Below, piece by piece: positions 22,161 to 22,871 of a DNA stretch of 22,871 nt (positions are counted from its first letter, which is position 1; the number at the start of each line of letters is the position of its first letter). The position numbers were made by a program, and so were the translations under genes. Source of the stretch: Clostridia bacterium. GTDB lineage: Bacteria > Bacillota_A > Clostridia > Christensenellales > Aristaeellaceae. The DNA lies in assembly GCA_017430945.1 (NCBI GenBank), contig JAFRMB010000094.1, positions 1 to 22,871 of the forward strand, given 5' to 3'. Under the pieces are notes generated by a model, which was given only the letters and a program-made list of their open reading frames with translations, was not told where the DNA came from and made no database searches.

Positions 22161-22871
22161 ATGTTCGACCGGATCGATTGCAGACAACTGAACGACCTCA
22201 TGCTCCCCTTGAGCGGGCGCTCGCCGGCAGGGGTCTATTTCGTGCGCGTCCCATACTGGAGCGAACCGGTCGGGCGCGCCGTCTGGGCGTACCACGAGGC
22301 CGCGCGGCGCAGAGGCGTCATCCTGGAAGGGGCCATCCCAAATCCGGACGAGCGGCAGCTCGGCTATTACAGCGATGTGCTCGGCGCGGATTTCGCGCCG
22401 GACGAGACGTTCGTGCGGAGCGCGCTGGCAAAGTGGGTGCCCCGCCTGAGCGATGCGAACCGGGCGCAGCTGGCCGGGTCCATGTGTGCGCTGTTCGAAG
22501 ACCTCCGCCGCCAGGGCAAGACGGACAGCATCCTCAGGAACGTCTATATCAAGCTGATGTGCTGGCTCTACTACAGGTTCGAGCGGATCATGCCCTTCCT
22601 GGGCGAGGACGAGCCGCCGAAGATCCTCTACGAATGCCCGGCCATCACCCGCCACGAGCTGCTCATGCTGCGCCTGATGAACGGCATCGGCGCCGACGTC
22701 ATGCTCCTGGAGCCGCAGGGCGACGGCGCGTACCTCCGGTATGATGCGCAGTCGGCCTACTCGCAGAGATGCCCGGCGGACGGCGCGCCGTTTCCCGAGG
22801 GCTTCAGCCTGAAGAGATTCCGCCGCGAGATGGCGGCGCGGGAGGCCGGGACGGATCGTGCGGCGCAGCCC
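22161..22871 (+). CDS. YceG-family ter-module protein (partial, runs off the window)
   Basis: The first 237 aa of an open frame that continues past the window end. It begins at the ATG 4 bp after the rhomboid stop, within GAGGTGAGCGC. Recognisable features are CWLYYRFERIMPFLGED, then PKILYECPAITRHELLMLRL and GADVMLLEPQGDG. These resemble YceG-type proteins, described as a putative component of the biosynthetic module in Firmicute ter operons such as Bacillus subtilis yceC-yceH. The assignment is from memory of that family and its ter neighbours. The N-terminal part (SGRSPAGVYFVRVPYW) is compatible but less diagnostic. The reaction is not known. The complete gene would be about twice this length. 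Confidence 0.75.
   Translation, partial: MFDRIDCRQLNDLMLPLSGRSPAGVYFVRVPYWSEPVGRAVWAYHEAARRRGVILEGAIPNPDERQLGYYSDVLGADFAPDETFVRSALAKWVPRLSDANRAQLAGSMCALFEDLRRQGKTDSILRNVYIKLMCWLYYRFERIMPFLGEDEPPKILYECPAITRHELLMLRLMNGIGADVMLLEPQGDGAYLRYDAQSAYSQRCPADGAPFPEGFSLKRFRREMAAREAGTDRAAQP

Overview
The window is GC-rich, densely coded DNA with AGGAGG-type ribosome binding sites and sigma-A-like promoters (TTGACA / TACAAT, often with an extended TGn -10). Gene content (KdpDE plus a Ktr/Trk-type potassium channel, a two-iron desulfoferrodoxin, DUF1653, a TerD/YceG cluster, many small conserved proteins) points to a high-GC anaerobic Firmicute of class Clostridia, probably gut-associated. That placement is inference. 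No rRNA, tRNA, CRISPR array, integrase or insertion sequence was seen.

Layout. 1-2135: a histidine phosphatase and a DUF1295 membrane protein, each behind its own good promoter, with a short GC-rich intergenic repeat present twice. 2183-7300: a potassium-homeostasis locus. kdpD-kdpE-trkH/ktrB run leftward with overlapping ends, and trkA/ktrA plus a small membrane ORF run rightward. The 234-bp divergent region holds a mirror-symmetric operator made of four copies of one decamer. 7233-8034: a leftward desulfoferrodoxin (superoxide reductase) gene broken by two compensating homopolymer indels, with a consensus promoter. 8035-9605: an orphan cbiD and an unknown small gene ending in a terminator. 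9659-16739: a rightward run of mostly housekeeping or unknown genes: an M28 peptidase with membrane segments, a secreted protein, a DUF218/SanA-like protein, a YfcE-type phosphodiesterase, an alpha/beta hydrolase, a small conserved protein, a NUDIX-SGNH fusion, DUF1653, an unknown 138-aa protein and a secreted rhodanese. 16851-22871: a strong terminator and promoter, then a PMCA-type calcium P-type ATPase, three tandem TerD proteins, a rhomboid protease and the start of a YceG-family protein that runs off the window.

How the parts fit. The potassium locus looks like a self-contained circuit: a short KdpD (no N-terminal KdpD domain) and KdpE appear to control a two-part K+ uptake system rather than kdpFABC, which is not in the window. 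The right end looks like a calcium-linked Ter stress-response operon: TerD domains are known Ca2+ binders, the ATPase exports Ca2+, and YceG belongs to the biosynthetic module that accompanies ter genes in Firmicutes. The most distinctive observations are the mirrored 42-bp-spaced operator, the Ca2+-ATPase/TerD x3/rhomboid/YceG arrangement, the NUDIX-SGNH fusion and the disrupted superoxide reductase.
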